Shown: positions 43,565 to 51,906, counted from the first letter of the stretch. The stretch is 64,000 nt of DNA from Bacilliculturomica massiliensis (GCF_900605495.1 NZ_LR027591.1:1-64000), one strand, 5' to 3'. Numbers and translations: made by a program. Notes: generated from the letters alone by a model not told the origin.

Positions 43565-44338
43565 TCAGACCTGGCCCTCAAAGCGCAGCCTTCCGCTGAA
43601 GGTGGCCTTGATCACCTTATCGATGCAGTCATCGTCGTCTCCCTCGATCCACACCCGCACCGTCACTTTTTTCGGCGTCTCCGCCGTCAGCGAAAACAGC
43701 TTCGCGTCGGCGTCGCCTGTCTTGGCCTTGGTAAAAGTGTCCTGCGTCCCCTTCCCGAGCACGCTTAGCGTGGTGGAGCCCACCTTATGAGGTTCGTAGA
43801 TGACGGAGGACCCTCCGTCGGGAGCAAAGGATACCCGGATGCAGTTGAGCACGTCGGCCTTCCCACCTGTTTCCGACGTGGAAAAATCGGTGCCGTCCTT
43901 CTGTCCCGCTATGCTGTCCTCCTCAGTCAGATACACGTCCATGTCCTGGCTGGAGATAAAGTACAGATCAAATTCCAGAAAGTTTTTGGAGGAGCTCAGC
44001 ACCTCCGCCGCCTTTTGATCGTGAAGTTTTTTTCCGTCCTCAGAAGTCAGCGGCGCCAGCTTGACGTCGTCCAGGCCGAAACCCAGCGCTTTCTGGATCG
44101 CCCTGTCTATATCTGAGCTTTCCAGCACCGACTTATAGGAATCGATGGTGTTGCCGTGGGATTCCGTATCAAACTTCAGATAGGCTCCCGCCGTCACTTC
44201 CATATCTATCGTCGTGATCTTCGTGCTCAATGAAAGCGTGAACCAGGCGTAGGTCGCCGTTGCCAGAGCGATCAGCGCCAGCGCAATCATTGTGAAGGTT
44301 ATATTCAATCTTGTCTTCTGATCTCTGCTTATTTTCAT
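43565..44338 (-). CDS. Secreted A-W-F fibre-type protein with C-terminal W-I-E-G signature, locus gene 4
   Basis: 257 residues. A membrane segment ends in A-T-A-T-Y-A-W-F-T, the SipW-class signal. Midway is S-S-Q-D-M-D-V-Y-L, and near the end W-I-E-G-D-D-D-D-C (W230, C238), both shared with the next two upstream genes. The rest is beta-rich with no catalytic motif. The ATG at 44338 is preferred over an upstream ATG at 44383 because it gives a normal signal anchor. It is probably a paralogous fibre subunit. Confidence 0.75.
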   Translation of the reverse strand: MKISRDQKTRLNITFTMIALALIALATATYAWFTLSLSTKITTIDMEVTAGAYLKFDTESHGNTIDSYKSVLESSDIDRAIQKALGFGLDDVKLAPLTSEDGKKLHDQKAAEVLSSSKNFLEFDLYFISSQDMDVYLTEEDSIAGQKDGTDFSTSETGGKADVLNCIRVSFAPDGGSSVIYEPHKVGSTTLSVLGKGTQDTFTKAKTGDADAKLFSLTAETPKKVTVRVWIEGDDDDCIDKVIKATFSGRLRFEGQV

Positions 44339-44452
44339 GTTCCCACACTGTTTCTTCTCAGAGTATCGGCGGACGTCTCCCATCTGGGGGTCTCCGCTTT
44401 TCCAGTAAGTTGTTGGTTATTTTCGTAAAATCGGATCAGGTCGTCTCCAGGT

Positions 44453-45433
44453 TCACTCCGTCTCGCCGGCGATGAACGCCAGTTTTACGGAGAGCAGTCC
44501 GCCGGAAATATCGGAAATACAGTCGTAGTCCATACCGTCCAGCCAGACGTAGACTGTCACCAGTTCCGGTACGCCGGCATTTAATCTGAACAGCGGCTGC
44601 GGCCGGGCTCCTCCCATGGCGTCCAGCTGTTCCTTTGTAAATCTGATCAGTTCGTCGGTGACGAGGAACAGCCTTTCGCTGCTCTTTCTGTCCTGCGGCT
44701 GGATCGCCGCGATCTTTCCGTCATTCTTCAGCGAGGCGATCCCATATTTGTCAGGCACCTCCACGCCCTCTACTCTGGTCGTATTTCTTCTGGTATAGTT
44801 CCCGCCTTCCTCTGCGGGATCGGGTTCATACAGTACCGGCGCGCCGTCCGCTTTCGGCCGGAACCCAATCATGACAGCCCTTGTGAGCATGCTGCCCTTC
44901 GGCGATTCAGGCAGAGACGCGGCCGTTACCGCCGTTCCGCTGGTGGTCACATTTCCGCCCCGCAGGTAGACATCCACATCGGTGCTGGAACGGAACCAGA
45001 TCGGAAGCGCCAGATACATTCCGCTGCCGTCCTCTACTTTTCTGAAAAACTCCGCTTTGTTTGTCACATCGAAGCCGTTCGTATCCGGTCCGCCGCCTTC
45101 TCCGCTCATACCCTCGTTGGTATAAAACGCTGCAGCCGATACGGTTGATACGCCGCGAAGGCCCTCTTCCACCAGGTCAGTGTACGCTTTCACATCTTCA
45201 TTAGATAAAAAGGATTTATAGGACAGTCCGGTCTGATCGTCTTCCGTCGCCGTGCCGTTGTGGACGGCGATCAGCAGATCAGAGGCGGCTTCTGAGGAAA
45301 ACGTCACCCGCTCCACCTCTGTCTTCTGATTGTTCACGAACCAGGCATAGGTAGCCGTCGCCAGCGCCACGGCGGCCACGACTACCCCGATCAGAGCCAT
45401 ATATGTACTTTTTTTCAGCTCATTCATGCCCAT
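44453..45433 (-). CDS. Secreted A-W-F fibre-type protein with C-terminal W-L-D-G signature, locus gene 3
   Basis: 326 residues. The membrane segment (about 11-31) ends in A-T-A-T-Y-A-W-F-V-N-N. Mid-protein it has S-S-T-D-V-D-V-Y-L and near the C-terminus W-L-D-G-M-D-Y-D-C (W297, C305), then a G-G-L-L-S-V-K-L-A-F strand. It is clearly a divergent paralogue of the two neighbouring genes. AGGACAGGG precedes the ATG; a second ATG two codons later is possible. Confidence 0.77.
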   Translation of the reverse strand: MGMNELKKSTYMALIGVVVAAVALATATYAWFVNNQKTEVERVTFSSEAASDLLIAVHNGTATEDDQTGLSYKSFLSNEDVKAYTDLVEEGLRGVSTVSAAAFYTNEGMSGEGGGPDTNGFDVTNKAEFFRKVEDGSGMYLALPIWFRSSTDVDVYLRGGNVTTSGTAVTAASLPESPKGSMLTRAVMIGFRPKADGAPVLYEPDPAEEGGNYTRRNTTRVEGVEVPDKYGIASLKNDGKIAAIQPQDRKSSERLFLVTDELIRFTKEQLDAMGGARPQPLFRLNAGVPELVTVYVWLDGMDYDCISDISGGLLSVKLAFIAGETE

Positions 45434-45491
45434 GGTTCCCTGTCCTTTTCCTTTTCAACTTCAGATCCGGATCTATACAAACGATGCGCCG

Positions 45492-46451
45492 CTATTTTGC
45501 CTGACCGATAAAGTTCAGCTTAACATCCACCTTGCCGCCTGAAACCGCGGTAACGCACTCTTCGTCGCAGCCCTCCAGCCAAATATATACCTTCACCAGC
45601 TGATCTTCGCCTGCCTTCGCATTGAAGATCGGCGCAGCTCCTGACTCTATAACATCACCCTCAACCCACACATTCGATGTGTTTTTCACGACCTTGAAAC
45701 CGTCTTCATAAGCATTCTGCGCTCCAAACGTCGCTGCGCCGGTGCCCGTGTCAACGCTTGTAACAGCCTGCCCGGCATTTCCTCCGCCGCTGTTATTGGT
45801 CGCTCCTACCACCGTCTTGCTCGTATCTCCGGGGAATGCGAAGGTCTTTACCGTCGTCGCGCCGTTGCTGGTGCTGACAAAGGAGACCCGCAGCGCCTTG
45901 TCGATCTGATCGGAGTTGATACCCGGATGCCGGTCGACTGCGCCTACCGTGGCCGTCACTGCGCTGCCTGACGCCAGCCAGACATCCATATCCTGCGATC
46001 CACGGAACCACAGCGGAACCATTTTGACCACGCCGTAACCGATCTCGGTATCCGCCGTCAGCTCTCCGTATGTCTTTACCGCGCTGTTTGTCGTGTTCCA
46101 CGTCTTGTCATAGAAGAACCTGCCTGCCTTCAGCGCCGCCTCGTCAGCCGAAGCCGGTCTCAGATCGATCGCGGAAAAGCTGGTCATGTATCCGTTGTTG
46201 ATCTTCTGGATATCCGCCGTCGCCACAAGGCTTCCGTATACCACGCCGCTGGCCGTCGTAGCTCCTGTTCCCGTTCCGCTCTGGTTTACTCCGATCTCCA
46301 ATGCCTGCGATGCGCTGGCCTGGAATTCCATGTTCCCGACCTCCACCGCCGCATTGTTCACGAACCAGGCGTACGTTGCGGTACCCAGAGCCACAGTAGC
46401 CACCAACAGCATAGCCACGGCAGTGAATAACTGCTTTTTCGTGTTTTTCAT
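45492..46451 (-). CDS. Secreted A-W-F fibre-type protein with C-terminal W-L-E-G signature, locus gene 2 (likely major subunit)
   Basis: 319 residues. The membrane segment ends in G-T-A-T-Y-A-W-F-V-N-N. G-S-Q-D-M-D-V-W-L lies mid-protein and W-L-E-G-C-D-E-E-C near the end (W291, C299), followed by G-G-K-V-D-V-K-L-N-F. The mature part is rich in G, S, T, A and N with a low-charge surface, like abundant fibre subunits, and the gene has the best ribosome binding site of the locus (AAAAGGAGAG, then ATG at 46451) plus a separate upstream -10. For these reasons I suggest it is the most highly expressed subunit; this is inference. Confidence 0.78.
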   Translation of the reverse strand: MKNTKKQLFTAVAMLLVATVALGTATYAWFVNNAAVEVGNMEFQASASQALEIGVNQSGTGTGATTASGVVYGSLVATADIQKINNGYMTSFSAIDLRPASADEAALKAGRFFYDKTWNTTNSAVKTYGELTADTEIGYGVVKMVPLWFRGSQDMDVWLASGSAVTATVGAVDRHPGINSDQIDKALRVSFVSTSNGATTVKTFAFPGDTSKTVVGATNNSGGGNAGQAVTSVDTGTGAATFGAQNAYEDGFKVVKNTSNVWVEGDVIESGAAPIFNAKAGEDQLVKVYIWLEGCDEECVTAVSGGKVDVKLNFIGQAK

Positions 46452-46511
46452 GTTTTTCTCTCCTTTTCCTTTTTGTCTTGTTTCCACACTCTTTTATTCG
46501 TTTTCACAAAT

Positions 46512-46517
46512 ATTATA
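46512..46517 (-). promoter_or_regulatory. Candidate -10 element before the likely major subunit
   Basis: A perfect TATAAT on the minus strand, 61 bases before the ATG at 46451, has no -35 match at 16-18 bases. The 8-mer CGTCCGCC (46539-46546, minus strand) lies where an activator would bind, so the promoter may need an activator such as the nearby response regulator. Confidence 0.35.
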
Positions 46518-46582
46518 TTATTAAGTCCGGCGCCGTTGGGCGGACGTACGGACGAAAGACAATAGAATACGATTTTGTCAGC

Positions 46583-47506
46583 CTATCGGTCTTTGATAGG
46601 CTTGTCGACCTCCAGATTCATGCTCATGCGGATCATTCCTCCGATGATGGCGTCCACGCATTCGGGGTCGTCCCCCTCAAGCCAGCTCACCACCGTGTAT
46701 CGGTCCACGTCGTTGACCTCGAAGTCCTCCACCAGCCGCGCCATGATCACCTGATCGTTGATAAAGGGAATGGTGCCGGGCTCCGGCTCGCCGTTGGCGG
46801 CCCGCTTGGCGTAAATGGCCCGCCTCCCCGTGTCGTCGTATACGGCCACCCGCACGGCGTCGGAGACGCCCTTGGCCTCCATCTCTATGATAATGTTGGC
46901 GATATAATCTATTTTTTCACGGCCGCCGTTTCTCACGTAAAAGGTATACGCCATATAATCCTTGCCGTTGTGGGATCCTTCGATCTGGTCCAGATCATCC
47001 GGCAGGTCGTCTACCGATATATTCGTGGCGTTTTCCACAGCCGCCGCTTTCAAGCGGCTTTTGGGATCTTCGAAATCCTCTGTCTCCGACAGCATCAGTC
47101 CCTGACGGTACATGTCCATACGGTTGATGTTTATGGTGAAGTTTCCCATGCGCTCCTGGATGACAGAAGCGATAAAGATCCCCAGGATCACCAGCGCCGC
47201 CCCCACCAGCAGCAGCGTCAGTCTTTTGGCCCGCAGCACTCTCCGGGCCGCCCGCAGAAGCGCTCTCCGCCGAAGCAGCAGCGCCGCCGCCCGCTTCTGT
47301 TCCTCGCCGTCGTCTTCCTCGTCTGTCTCCATGCCTTTTCTGCGGCTGATGCTCTGACGAGCCTGTTCCCGAAGCTCTCTCAACGATGCGTCCCCCGGCT
47401 CGGCCTCCTCTCCGGAGACCTGCCGCTCCGTCTCAGATAAAACGTTTTGCTCACCGGCTGCCGCCGTATCGTCTATGTATTTTTTTGAACGCAGTCTGAA
47501 TTTCAT
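46583..47506 (-). CDS. Membrane-anchored protein with extracellular W-L-E-G domain, locus gene 1
   Basis: 307 residues. A long charged, R/E-rich cytoplasmic N-terminus (about 1-95) is followed by one membrane segment (about 96-118) and an extracellular domain of about 185 residues ending with W-L-E-G-D-D-P-E-C (W275, C283), the signature of the three following subunits. It lacks the A-W-F cleavage pattern, so it should remain in the membrane. The arrangement suggests a membrane base to which cleaved subunits attach, with the cytoplasmic arm available to the ATPase or regulators. GGGAGCGG precedes the ATG. It is the first gene of the locus. Confidence 0.65.
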   Translation of the reverse strand: MKFRLRSKKYIDDTAAAGEQNVLSETERQVSGEEAEPGDASLRELREQARQSISRRKGMETDEEDDGEEQKRAAALLLRRRALLRAARRVLRAKRLTLLLVGAALVILGIFIASVIQERMGNFTININRMDMYRQGLMLSETEDFEDPKSRLKAAAVENATNISVDDLPDDLDQIEGSHNGKDYMAYTFYVRNGGREKIDYIANIIIEMEAKGVSDAVRVAVYDDTGRRAIYAKRAANGEPEPGTIPFINDQVIMARLVEDFEVNDVDRYTVVSWLEGDDPECVDAIIGGMIRMSMNLEVDKPIKDR

Positions 47507-47627
47507 CTGCCGCTCCCTTTGTCTCTGTTACTTTTGCGGCGGACGGTCCGTTCTTCCAAACGGGCACTGCAAAAAAATCCCCGTTTTGTTACGAGGTCCC
47601 TTTCGTCCGCCAAACCCGCAGCCTTAT

Positions 47628-48293
47628 TTAGCTGTCCCCTGACAGCTCGCCCACCGCGTCCACGTACTTATACAATTTATCTTTGTCCTTCGGATTGATG
47701 AACACAAATTTCAGTCCCGCCGTATAGCGGAAAGCGTTGCCCTTTTCCGTTTCTCTGAACCAGCATGTCTCGCCGGAGACAGATACTTTCCGCTTTTTTC
47801 CCACCGGCGGAAGAGTCATATCCACCATCTCTCCCACATTCAGAGGAACATTTGTAAACATGGCAAGACCGCCGGCGCTGACGTCCATGGTCAGTCCCTT
47901 GACTTCTTCCGCAGAGTCTGTGCCGTCCGGATTCCACCAGCGCTTCGTAAAGGTCACATCCAGCTCCGCTTTAATACGTTCGTCGGTACGCTGGAAGTAC
48001 GCTCTGTTCTCGTTGACCTTGCGTATTTTCCAATAATGGCGCCTGCCCTCCTGCAGTTCTTCATCCACGTAGCCTTCTACAACGTAGGAACTGCCGCCCA
48101 TCTCATATTTCATGAGAAGCTTTTTCTGAGGGTCTGCTTCGACCCTCTTTCCGCCTGCCATGGGCACGGAAATGAGGAAGCTCACACTGTTTATATTTCG
48201 TTCGAAAGTTGAGGTCAAGGAGAAGTCTTTGTTTTTCTCTCCGTTGATCACCAGCCCCACCCGGGAACCCGACTTCAATTTCAGTTTTTCCAT
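47628..48293 (-). CDS. PilZ-domain c-di-GMP receptor (YcgR-like architecture)
   Basis: 221 residues. An N-terminal YcgR-type beta domain (about 1-95) precedes a PilZ domain (about 97-215) with the binding motifs R-T-D-E-R (RxxxR, near 101-105) and D-V-S-A-G-G (DxSxxG, near 137-142), so c-di-GMP binding is likely. It sits between the surface locus and the two-component genes on the same strand. A link between c-di-GMP and surface-fibre production, for which an HD-GYP phosphodiesterase is encoded at 4705-6225, is plausible. Confidence 0.85.
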   Translation of the reverse strand: MEKLKLKSGSRVGLVINGEKNKDFSLTSTFERNINSVSFLISVPMAGGKRVEADPQKKLLMKYEMGGSSYVVEGYVDEELQEGRRHYWKIRKVNENRAYFQRTDERIKAELDVTFTKRWWNPDGTDSAEEVKGLTMDVSAGGLAMFTNVPLNVGEMVDMTLPPVGKKRKVSVSGETCWFRETEKGNAFRYTAGLKFVFINPKDKDKLYKYVDAVGELSGDS

Positions 48294-48431
48294 AGCGATT
48301 ACTCCATGCGTTTAATTATACGAGTTACAATGTTCTCGATGTGTAACTCTTCCGTAACTGTTTCGTGACTCCATTCGAAAACTATGTCGAAAAATTAGGT
48401 TATCCGTCGCTTTCTCCGTCTTACATAGCAG

Positions 48432-49244
48432 TCAGAAATCCGGTCTCATTCTCCGCCGGACCAGACGGGTCAGATTAGCCGCAGTATTTTCAGCCCAGCT
48501 GTATTCCGCCATGAACTCTCCCATATAGGCGGCGCGCATCTCAACCGATCCCGCCAGCAGATCGAAATAGTCGCAGCTGAGTTTTTCGGGAAGGATATGG
48601 CATACGCCTCTCCCGGTCACGAACACGTCCGACGCCTCCGCCTCCTCCAGCTGTTTTCGCAGTGACATGACGGCCTTGCGGTACAGGGCCTTCGTCTGTT
48701 CATTGAAGGGCCGGTCTTCCCACAATTTATCCACGGCTTCTTCCATGGTGACCGTGCCTCCGTTGTGATCCACACACAGCGCGAAGAGTTCCCTGGCTTT
48801 GGCATTTCTGAACGTGATGGGCTGATTCCCGCAGAATACATCGAAACGTCCAAAGGTCTTTACCTTCAGCCTGGGTTCTCCCCCTCTGCACAAAAGCCTT
48901 GCTCTATGCATAGCAAAAACTACGTCGTCCTTGCTGTACGGTTTCATCAGATAGGTAGCCGCCCGCAGAGCCATGGCCTCCTGAGCGAATTCTCCGTAGC
49001 CGGTCACATAGACCAGCACCAGATCCGGATGTATCTGTTTGAGTCTCCTGCCAAGCTCCAGGCCGTCCATCTCCGGCATGGTGATGTCCAGCACCGCACA
49101 GTCTATCCGATGCTCCTGCGCATAGGCCAGCGCATCCAGAGGGAATTCGAAGCACCCCACGATCTCCACGGCGTCTATGTCCTCGCACTGGTATTTGAAA
49201 TGTTCCAGCGACAGCATTTCGTCGTCAACCAATATCGTTTTCAT
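48432..49244 (-). CDS. Response regulator with SARP-like winged-helix domain
   Basis: 270 residues. The N-terminal receiver domain shows the acidic pair V-D-D, the phospho-acceptor aspartate in L-D-I-T-M-P-E-M-D-G (near 53) and K-P-Y. The C-terminal part has an OmpR/SARP-type winged helix (F-G-R-F-D-V-F, K-A-R-E-L-F-A, then K-A-V-M-S-L-R-K-Q-L) and a short helical tail. The receiver-SARP combination is common in Clostridia. It overlaps the kinase gene by 20 bases and should act with it. AAGGAGG lies before the start. Confidence 0.9.
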   Translation of the reverse strand: MKTILVDDEMLSLEHFKYQCEDIDAVEIVGCFEFPLDALAYAQEHRIDCAVLDITMPEMDGLELGRRLKQIHPDLVLVYVTGYGEFAQEAMALRAATYLMKPYSKDDVVFAMHRARLLCRGGEPRLKVKTFGRFDVFCGNQPITFRNAKARELFALCVDHNGGTVTMEEAVDKLWEDRPFNEQTKALYRKAVMSLRKQLEEAEASDVFVTGRGVCHILPEKLSCDYFDLLAGSVEMRAAYMGEFMAEYSWAENTAANLTRLVRRRMRPDF

Positions 49245-50586
49245 CTATCTCATCCTCCTTCGCCGGGATCCGAATTCTCGCCGTTGTTCCCTCGTCCAGC
49301 CTGCTCTCGATCGATAGCGTTCCGCCCGCCACTCTCTCCAGACGATATTTAACATTCCGTATGCCGATCCCCGTCCCCTCTTCCTCCAGGATCGCCGTGT
49401 CAAAGCCGACCCCATTGTCGATCACTTCGATATAGATATCGTCCCGGTTCCGGTAAGCCCGGATGATGACCGAACCGCCGCCCCGCTTTTGGGCCACGCC
49501 GTGCTTGATCGCGTTTTCCACCAGCGGTTCCACCGTCAGCACCGGCAGCAAAAAGCTCCATTCATCGATCTCGTAGACCACGTCGATGCGTGGGAAGCGG
49601 ATCTTCTCGATCTCCGCATACGCCCTCACATGGGCCAGCTCCTTTTCAAAGGACACTACGTTCTGCGAGCCCATAGCATCCATATTCGCCCTCAGATAGT
49701 CGGAAAAATTGGTGATCATCGAACAGGCCACATCGGGGTCTTTGCGGATCATAATATGGATCGAGTTCAGCGCATTGTAGATGAAGTGCGGCTGTATCTG
49801 GGAGAGCATCAGCTGCATCCGGCTCTGAACCAGCTGTTCCCGGATCTGGCTTCCTTCCTCCAGACGCATGTAATTTCTTCTCAGATACAGGATCCAACTG
49901 GCAGACAGCGCCGCAACAACGGCAAAGAGCAGAAGAATAGAAGGAATGGTGTTCGTTCCCTCTAACGGTTGGATCATGCTGTTTAGATAAAATAAGGCCA
50001 CGCAGGCGCATAGGCCGCGTATCAGGGGCTGAGCGTCAAATCTGCCGTCGCTTTCCTTCTGTTTGACATAAACCGCACAGGCCAGCGCTATCATCAGCAG
50101 ATGAAGAATAAAACAAGCGGACAGATCCCATCCGTACCGCAAAAAAAATGCCGGCGCTCCCAGCATCAATGCCAGCGACAAGATCCGGCAGACGGCCGCG
50201 AGCCGATCCTCCCACACATCGTTTCCGCGTTTACGTCCGGAATAGCGCAGAAAGTACAGATACAGAAAAGGCAGCGCGGACCGCGCTGCACACTGCAACA
50301 ATTCTGTGTGAGCCTGCAGAATGAGGATCCGCACCAGCTCGCAATCTCCAAAATACCACAATCCCATAAGCAGACTGTTTCCGCCGAACAAAAGCAGCCT
50401 GCGGCGATGCACGCTCACCCTGCTGAACACGAATGCAAGCAGGATCACGACCACCGCTGTTACCAAAACAGCCGCGCTTAGACACAGAGGAAGAATGTTT
50501 CTGGAAGCCAGGACAGCGGCGACCTTTTCCACCAACACTTTTTGTCCATCTGCTGCCAACCCTGCCGTACCAAGCGTTTCATTCAC
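49225..50586 (-). CDS. LytS-type sensor histidine kinase
   Basis: About 453 residues. Several membrane segments occupy about 30-240. A His_kinase domain follows with the phospho-acceptor histidine in S-Q-I-Q-P-H-F-I-Y-N-A-L-N, and then an HATPase domain with E-N-A-I-K-H-G (N box), D-N-G-V-G-F (G1) and G-T-G-I-G-I-R-N (G2). The GTG at 50586 is preferred (AAAGGA six bases upstream); an ATG 11 codons earlier is possible. The membrane sensor resembles 7TM-type peptide or envelope sensors, but the ligand is unknown. It pairs with the overlapping response regulator gene. Confidence 0.9.
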   Translation of the reverse strand: MNETLGTAGLAADGQKVLVEKVAAVLASRNILPLCLSAAVLVTAVVVILLAFVFSRVSVHRRRLLLFGGNSLLMGLWYFGDCELVRILILQAHTELLQCAARSALPFLYLYFLRYSGRKRGNDVWEDRLAAVCRILSLALMLGAPAFFLRYGWDLSACFILHLLMIALACAVYVKQKESDGRFDAQPLIRGLCACVALFYLNSMIQPLEGTNTIPSILLLFAVVAALSASWILYLRRNYMRLEEGSQIREQLVQSRMQLMLSQIQPHFIYNALNSIHIMIRKDPDVACSMITNFSDYLRANMDAMGSQNVVSFEKELAHVRAYAEIEKIRFPRIDVVYEIDEWSFLLPVLTVEPLVENAIKHGVAQKRGGGSVIIRAYRNRDDIYIEVIDNGVGFDTAILEEEGTGIGIRNVKYRLERVAGGTLSIESRLDEGTTARIRIPAKEDEIDENDIG

Positions 50587-50642
50587 TGCTGTTCCTTTCC
50601 CTCCGCGGCTACACCCCACGGATGCAGGAAACGGCTCTTCTA

Positions 50643-51272
50643 TTATTTCCCCTTGCGGGCGAGGCTCAGGCCTCTGGCGTATTTACTGCGATTCTCCGGC
50701 ACCAGCCCGTATTTTTCAGCCAGGCTTGCGCCGATCGCCTTGATCTCCTCCGGTTCGCCGGAATAGAGCTCGATCTCAAGCTCGCAGATCGGCATGGATC
50801 CGCCGTCTGTGACGATCTCCCCGGTGTCTATGGCGATCTCGCAGATCGCACTGCCGGAATCCGCGCGCATCTTGCGGCGCAGGAAGCGGTTTTCCATCAT
50901 GTTGACCAGACGCTTGTCTCCCACCAGCTCCAGCAGCGCTTTGCCCTGCTCGCTCTCCTTGAAGAGGTCGGTGGGAGGATCGATCAGATAAGACTCTTCC
51001 GTAACCGGCACGTTCAATTCCTCCCGGGTGTGATAACCGTCCACCACGGAACCGTTCCACTTCAGAGAGGCCACGATGCGGCTTCCCTCCATCCTCACGC
51101 GGAACGCCATGTCGTTTTCGCTGAGCACATGGTCCTCCGTGTCGAAGTAGACGGCCTTCATCAGTACGGTTTCTCTGGAATCCAGATCACCGATCGCCAG
51201 CAACTGCGGATCTTCCCAGATCTCCTCCGCCCGTTCCTTGTCGGCAATGCCGTATTTCATTTCTATTTCCAT
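50643..51272 (-). CDS. CYTH-domain protein (predicted triphosphatase)
   Basis: The 209-residue protein has the E-x-E-x-K signature at its N-terminus (M-E-I-E-M-K) and paired R/K-containing strands (F-R-V-R, S-L-K-W, C-E-I-A-I-D, C-E-L-E-I-E-L), as in CYTH tunnel enzymes that hydrolyse inorganic triphosphate or thiamine triphosphate. All acidic and basic tunnel residues appear present. The physiological substrate is not known. It has its own promoter with an unusual inverted repeat. Confidence 0.85.
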   Translation of the reverse strand: MEIEMKYGIADKERAEEIWEDPQLLAIGDLDSRETVLMKAVYFDTEDHVLSENDMAFRVRMEGSRIVASLKWNGSVVDGYHTREELNVPVTEESYLIDPPTDLFKESEQGKALLELVGDKRLVNMMENRFLRRKMRADSGSAICEIAIDTGEIVTDGGSMPICELEIELYSGEPEEIKAIGASLAEKYGLVPENRSKYARGLSLARKGK

Positions 51273-51315
51273 ATAACATCTTTCCTTCTAACTCTATATT
51301 AACCAGATTTACTCC

Positions 51316-51367
51316 GCAAAACAGCGGAAGTCCTGACTATAATATCATTATTTCCGCTGTTTTGCAA
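51316..51367 (-). promoter_or_regulatory. CYTH gene promoter embedded in a perfect 14-bp inverted repeat
   Basis: On the minus strand TTGCAA (51362-51367), 17 bases, TATTAT (51339-51344). GCAAAACAGCGGAA (51316-51329) and TTCCGCTGTTTTGC (51352-51365) are perfect inverted repeats that flank the -10, so one arm overlaps the -35. This could be a repressor operator or a hairpin at the 5' end of the transcript. Confidence 0.5.
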
Positions 51368-51484
51368 CACTTCTCGGACGTGATTCTCACGATGGCGGCC
51401 TGGTCCCTGCTCAATTGAGCCATTTTCATATTTTAAACGTTCCCTTTTCTTTATGGGTCCTTGAAAAGGAATTCAACTTTTTCG

Positions 51485-51512
51485 TTTAAAGCCATCGTAC
51501 CCCGGGTATACT
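51485..51512 (+). promoter_or_regulatory. Candidate promoter of the rubredoxin-like gene
   Basis: TTTAAA (51485-51490), 16-base spacer, TATACT (51507-51512), 65 bases before the ATG at 51577. Confidence 0.45.
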
Positions 51513-51576
51513 GAAAACAGCAATAACAAAAAAGATGCTGGAAACTATTATAAATTTCACAGAGGAGGGAAAGACT

Positions 51577-51906
51577 ATGTTATGGAAATGCAGTGTATGC
51601 GGCTATATCGCCGAGGGAGATAAGGCCCCTGAGAAATGTCCGAAGTGCGGCGCACCCGCCGACAAATTTACAGCTATCGAGGGAGAAGCCGCAAAGAAAA
51701 TCATCGATGCGGACCGTACCAACGATATTCACCACGAGATCGCAGTCTATGCGGCTAAGATCGCGGAACTGTGCAAGGAAGGTCTGGCCATCAATCTGGA
51801 CCCCGGCTGCAATGCCGCCTTTGCCGCTTCCAAGAACCGCGCATGGGAGATCAAACAGATGGTGAAAGCTGAGATCGCAGGACACGTGGGTAAAGAGAAA
51901 TACTAA
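51577..51906 (+). CDS. Rubredoxin-like domain protein
   Basis: The 109-residue protein has an N-terminal rubredoxin-like metal site with two C-x-x-C pairs (C-S-V-C near 5-8 and C-P-K-C near 21-24) that should bind iron. A helical C-terminal domain of about 75 residues contains H-H-E and a single further cysteine. Small proteins of this layout are frequent in anaerobic Clostridia beside rubrerythrin and likely pass electrons in oxidative-stress defence. AGGAGGGAAAGACT precedes the ATG. A terminator follows. Confidence 0.8.
   Translation: MLWKCSVCGYIAEGDKAPEKCPKCGAPADKFTAIEGEAAKKIIDADRTNDIHHEIAVYAAKIAELCKEGLAINLDPGCNAAFAASKNRAWEIKQMVKAEIAGHVGKEKY

Larger units (their letters stand above)
51273..51576. 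other. Divergent regulatory region between CYTH and rubredoxin-like genes
   Basis: There is no gene. It contains a minus-strand promoter with a 14-base inverted repeat (51316-51367) and a plus-strand promoter (51485-51512). Confidence 0.6.
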
